Positions 6,934 to 9,017 of a stretch of 9,017 nucleotides of DNA are shown in pieces. Source of the stretch: an uncultured Gammaproteobacteria bacterium. GTDB lineage: Bacteria > Pseudomonadota > Gammaproteobacteria > GCA-001735895. Below the pieces are notes generated by a model. It was not told the DNA's origin and ran no database searches. It saw nothing but the letters and a program-made list of their open reading frames with translations. Position numbers and translations under genes: made by a program. Location: positions 1 to 9,017 of the forward strand of contig CALJQI010000165.1 of NCBI GenBank assembly GCA_937980285.1, given 5' to 3'. Numbering within the stretch: the first letter of the stretch is position 1; every line of letters starts with the position of its first letter.

Positions 6934-7065
6934 CTATCCAGCTACCAGCCAGTAGCCGACCAGGGTCGCGACCACGATCAGGTTCATGGCCGCGCCGGCG
7001 AGCACAAAATAGTCGAATCCATTCAGGCGACTGACCGAATGGCGAATGGAACTGGTCAACGACAT
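6934..7065 (-). CDS. 43-residue single-pass membrane peptide, first gene of the operon
   Basis: The product is MSLTSSIRHSVSRLNGFDYF followed by one hydrophobic helix (about residues 19-42) ending in VAG and a TAG stop. A strong AGGAGG lies 7 nt before this ATG; a second ATG at 7071 sits too close to the same site. The basic N-terminus suggests an N-in orientation. The next gene begins 33 nt downstream, and no promoter or terminator is visible between them. The size and form resemble the small subunits that stabilise membrane complexes, but no family is recognised. A membrane anchor or partner for the USP-PCP_red protein is an inference from position. An excellent ribosome site and an intact frame make a chance reading frame unlikely. 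Confidence 0.68.
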   Translation of the reverse strand: MSLTSSIRHSVSRLNGFDYFVLAGAAMNLIVVATLVGYWLVAG

Positions 7066-7140
7066 CCGCATTCCTCCTCTCCCGTAACGGAAGGCATTAA
7101 GTTATTTTTTATGGGTATAAGCGTTAAGTATCAGGACGCA

Positions 7141-7166
7141 GTGACAAGGTAGTGACACGAAGTGAC
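7141..7166 (+). repeat. Three GTGAC direct repeats at 10-11 bp spacing
   Basis: GTGAC occurs at 7141-7145, 7152-7156 and 7162-7166, which is 11 and then 10 bp apart. This equals one helical turn, so a protein or oligomer could bind one face of the DNA. The array lies between the divergent genes and overlaps the -35 of the candidate kinase promoter. That position fits an operator or activator site. The cognate regulator is not known. Confidence 0.55.
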
Positions 7167-7179
7167 GCAGCTCAATAAT
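7152..7179 (+). promoter_or_regulatory. Candidate sigma70-type promoter for the kinase/receiver pair
   Basis: The -35 hexamer GTGACA (5 of 6 to TTGACA) is separated by 16 nt from the -10 hexamer AATAAT (5 of 6 to TATAAT). Transcription would begin near 7186, leaving a leader of about 105 nt before the kinase start. The -35 is the second GTGAC repeat, so a protein bound to the array would affect polymerase access. Confidence 0.45.
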
Positions 7180-7210
7180 TCTCGCCAAATGTCCCGAATT
7201 CGATGTTCAA

Positions 7211-7224
7211 GGGAATATTTTCCC
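7211..7224. promoter_or_regulatory. Inverted repeat GGGAA-TATT-TTCCC in the kinase leader
   Basis: Perfect 5-bp arms surround TATT. The element is about 68 nt upstream of the kinase start and inside the predicted 5' leader. It may be an operator half-site pair or a small RNA hairpin. The arms are short, so the call is tentative. Confidence 0.3.
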
Positions 7225-7291
7225 CCGGCGGGAGCGTTGCGCCTGTCTTCAGCCACGGGCTAGAATGAATTTGCCTGAGGCGGCATCGATA

Positions 7292-8479
7292 ATGGCAAAA
7301 ACAAAAAAATCAATGAACGAAGTATATGAACTGGCGCTGCAAGCGGCTCCATCGGGCATCATCGTGGTCGATGAAGCCGGCGAGATACGCTACACCAACC
7401 AGACCCTCGCCGACATGTTCGGCTATCGCGTCGAAGAGCTGGTGGACGAGCCGGTGGAAATCCTGATACCCGACCAGTTTGCCGCGGCGCATCGCCGCCA
7501 CATGGAGAATTACGCCCGCGCGCCACGATCGCGGGACATGGGCACGGGCCGCGATCTCGAGGGAATCACCAGGGACGGGAATAGAATTCCGCTGGAAATC
7601 GGCTTGCGCCCGACGCAGACGCCGTCCGGTCCCGTGGTGGTGGCGACAGTGGTCGATATTACCGTGCGCAAAGCCATCGAGGACCGCCTGCACCGGCACG
7701 AACAGGAGCTGGAACAGCTTGTCGCGGAACGAACCCGGGAACTGGAGGACGCGCAGCGCGAGAAAGAGCGCATGCTCGAGCAACTGATCCAGGCCGAAAA
7801 AATGACCACCGTGGGTACGCTGGTGAGCGGTATCGGGCACGAAATCAACAATCCGCTCTACGCGCTGCACGCGGCCGCGGAGGCGCTCGCCGACGAGACC
7901 GATATCGAGTGCTGCCGCGCCTACGGTAGCGAAATTCTGAAACAGGCGACGCGTATTGCCGAGACCGTGAAAAACCTATCGCGTTACGCGCAGCCGGGCA
8001 CACGCCACGACCTGCAGGCCGTCGACCTCTCGGAGGTAGTCGAGGAAGCGGTCCGGCTCGCGCACCAGTCGCTCAACGACGAACAGATCGAGTTCGAGGT
8101 AAGCGATGGCCGGGTAGCGGAAATCAGCGCCCGCTTCGAGGAAATCATGCAGGTGGTGTTCAACCTGTTACGCAACGCGATACAGGCGATGCCGGGCGAG
8201 GGACGCATTCAGATCGTTACGCAACAGCACGGGGACTTCGTCAGCTTGCGTATACAGGACAACGGTAGCGGGATTCCGCGCGAACACCTGAAGCGCGTTT
8301 TCGATCCGTTTTTTACCACCAAGGGGCCAGACAAGGGAGAGGGGCTGGGGCTTTATATCGTGCGCCAGATTATTATCCGCTACGGCGGCGAGATAGAAGT
8401 CGACAACGTCGATGGCGGCGGAGCTCGATTCGAAATCCGATTTCCCGTGGCTAACCGGGTGGACAAACCAGAGGAGTAG
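7292..8479 (+). CDS. Soluble PAS-domain sensor histidine kinase
   Basis: From ATG 7292 the product is 395 residues; the in-frame ATG at 7265 adds nine but has no clear ribosome site, whereas GAGGCGG precedes 7292. A PAS domain spans about 10-124, followed by a coiled coil (about 125-171) and a HisKA H-box GHEINNPL with phospho-acceptor His183. The HATPase domain has the N-box (Asn291, Asn295), the G1 motif DNGSG (323-327) and the G2 motif KGEGLGLYIV (348-357), so the kinase looks complete. No transmembrane segment is present, so the signal is cytoplasmic. The PAS domain keeps a His (67) and an Arg (87) 20 residues apart, as in the FixL heme pocket, although many non-heme PAS domains share this pattern. 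The receiver gene follows after 3 nt and is the likely phosphorylation partner. Confidence 0.92.
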   Translation: MAKTKKSMNEVYELALQAAPSGIIVVDEAGEIRYTNQTLADMFGYRVEELVDEPVEILIPDQFAAAHRRHMENYARAPRSRDMGTGRDLEGITRDGNRIPLEIGLRPTQTPSGPVVVATVVDITVRKAIEDRLHRHEQELEQLVAERTRELEDAQREKERMLEQLIQAEKMTTVGTLVSGIGHEINNPLYALHAAAEALADETDIECCRAYGSEILKQATRIAETVKNLSRYAQPGTRHDLQAVDLSEVVEEAVRLAHQSLNDEQIEFEVSDGRVAEISARFEEIMQVVFNLLRNAIQAMPGEGRIQIVTQQHGDFVSLRIQDNGSGIPREHLKRVFDPFFTTKGPDKGEGLGLYIVRQIIIRYGGEIEVDNVDGGGARFEIRFPVANRVDKPEE

Positions 8480-8482
8480 CTA

Positions 8483-8869
8483 ATGATGCATCATGTTTTG
8501 ATTCTGGACGACGAGGCGGACGTACGCGCCGCCATTCGTCTGCAACTCAAGGGTACGGACTTCGAAATTCTCGAAGCCGAAAATTTCGAGCAGGCGATGA
8601 AATTGCTGCAGCAAAACGTCATCTCCACCGATGTCATAATCTGCGACGTGCGCATGCCGGGAGTGGACGGCGTCGAGGCGGTGCAGAATTTTCAGCGCGA
8701 GTACCCGAACACGCCCGTTATCGTTCTGACCGGATTTCCGGACGTCGACCTTGCGGTCGATTTCATGAAAAAACAGGACGTAACGGATTATCTGACCAAG
8801 CCGGTGGACAAGGACAAGCTGGTTGCGGCAGTCGAAAAGGCGGCCCAGGAGCGCAGGATGTTCGGTTGA
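8483..8869 (+). CDS. Stand-alone response regulator receiver protein
   Basis: The product is 128 residues and consists only of a CheY-like receiver domain. The acidic pair Asp9-Asp10, phospho-acceptor Asp55 (in the ICDVRMPG block), Thr83 and Lys106 (in LTKPVD) are all present, so it should be phosphorylated. No DNA-binding, enzymatic or other output domain follows, and the protein ends just past the last helix. GAGGAG, which runs into the kinase stop codon, lies 6 nt before the first ATG; a second ATG follows directly. The 3-nt gap to the kinase implies co-transcription and coupled translation. It must act by protein contact or as a phosphorelay intermediate. Its target is not identifiable here. 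Confidence 0.92.
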   Translation: MMHHVLILDDEADVRAAIRLQLKGTDFEILEAENFEQAMKLLQQNVISTDVIICDVRMPGVDGVEAVQNFQREYPNTPVIVLTGFPDVDLAVDFMKKQDVTDYLTKPVDKDKLVAAVEKAAQERRMFG

Positions 8870-8881
8870 TCGCGAGGGTTT

Positions 8882-8909
8882 TGTCTGACTTTAGAAAGAA
8901 GGTCAGGCA
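8882..8909 (+). terminator. Hairpin after the receiver gene, possible terminator or mRNA 3' end
   Basis: The arms TGTCTGACTTT and AAGGTCAGGCA form an 11-bp stem with two G-U pairs around the loop AGAAAG. It starts 13 nt after the receiver stop. No T-tract follows, so it is not a standard intrinsic terminator. It may stabilise the mRNA end or help attenuate transcription into the next gene. Confidence 0.4.
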
Positions 8910-8961
8910 GGCGAATGAGTCTAACAAATCTTGTTACTGATTTTCTGCCTTGACGGAAGGG

Positions 8962-9017
8962 ATGCCGCGGTTATTCTACTTATATACCTACGATAATCTG
9001 GACGAAGCGGTTTTCGA
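8962..9017 (+). CDS. Start of an unidentified protein (partial, off right edge)
   Basis: From ATG 8962 the frame reads MPRLFYLYTYDNLDEAVF and is open to the window edge; the first in-frame stop upstream is the TGA at 8938. The composition (alternating aromatic and charged residues) looks like real protein. The purine-rich GGAAGG before the ATG is very close, although ACGGA could serve at 4 nt spacing. Eighteen residues are too few to name a family. Being on the same strand as the two-component pair, it could be a downstream target or the same transcript. Confidence 0.4.
   Translation, partial: MPRLFYLYTYDNLDEAVF

Larger units (their letters stand above)
7066..7291. other. Divergent intergenic control region
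   Basis: About 226 nt lie between the small membrane gene (minus) and the kinase (plus). The part near the minus gene (7096-7132) is AT-rich, with two TTAAGT blocks. The middle holds three GTGAC repeats and the candidate kinase promoter, and the right part holds the inverted repeat GGGAA-TATT-TTCCC. No confident minus-strand -35/-10 pair was found for the operon. Confidence 0.6.

Noticed and set aside
8950..8977. TTGACG-N16-TATTCT as a promoter for the edge gene
   Set aside because: The hexamers straddle the proposed ATG at 8962, so the transcript would begin inside the reading frame. It is probably a chance match.

Overview
This is a GC-rich bacterial window (by eye near 60% G+C) with AGGAG-type ribosome binding sites, tight gene overlaps and a CRP/FNR-type box. 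It most resembles a respiratory proteobacterium, probably a gammaproteobacterium. That placement is an inference from gene content and style, because no phylogenetic marker gene is present.

Layout. Positions 1-1346 (minus strand) hold most of a surface lipoprotein with a ZU5-like beta domain and at least two near-identical cytochrome-c-like modules (CxxCH plus a distal RMP). It runs off the left edge. Its upstream region (1347-1633) carries an FNR/ANR-type box and an AT-rich inverted repeat. Positions 1634-7065 hold a minus-strand run of five closely spaced genes. In transcription order they are: a 43-residue membrane peptide; a 727-residue protein made of two universal stress protein (USP) domains and five repeats resembling the C-terminal domain of light-independent protochlorophyllide reductase (PCP_red); a radical SAM/SPASM protein of the NirJ/AhbC/AhbD heme-synthesis type that also ends in a PCP_red-like domain; a HemY/CgoX-like porphyrinogen oxidase; and a 110-residue single-pass membrane protein. 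Spacing is -4 to +33 nt, so this looks like one operon. Positions 7066-7291 form a divergent control region with three GTGAC repeats and a candidate promoter. Positions 7292-8869 (plus strand) hold a soluble PAS histidine kinase and a stand-alone receiver protein. After a hairpin, a further plus-strand reading frame begins at 8962 and leaves the window.

How it may fit together (inference). Two operon proteins are tetrapyrrole enzymes by family, and a domain known from protochlorophyllide reduction occurs six times across two adjacent genes. A plausible reading is a tetrapyrrole (heme-like) synthesis, modification or carrier module. The USP-PCP_red protein would be a nucleotide-responsive scaffold or porphyrin handler, anchored or modulated by the small membrane proteins. 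The divergent kinase has a PAS domain that keeps the His/Arg pair used for heme in FixL, so it could sense oxygen or heme. The neighbouring lipoprotein could consume heme and may be switched on at low oxygen. The enzyme families are well supported; the joint function is a hypothesis.
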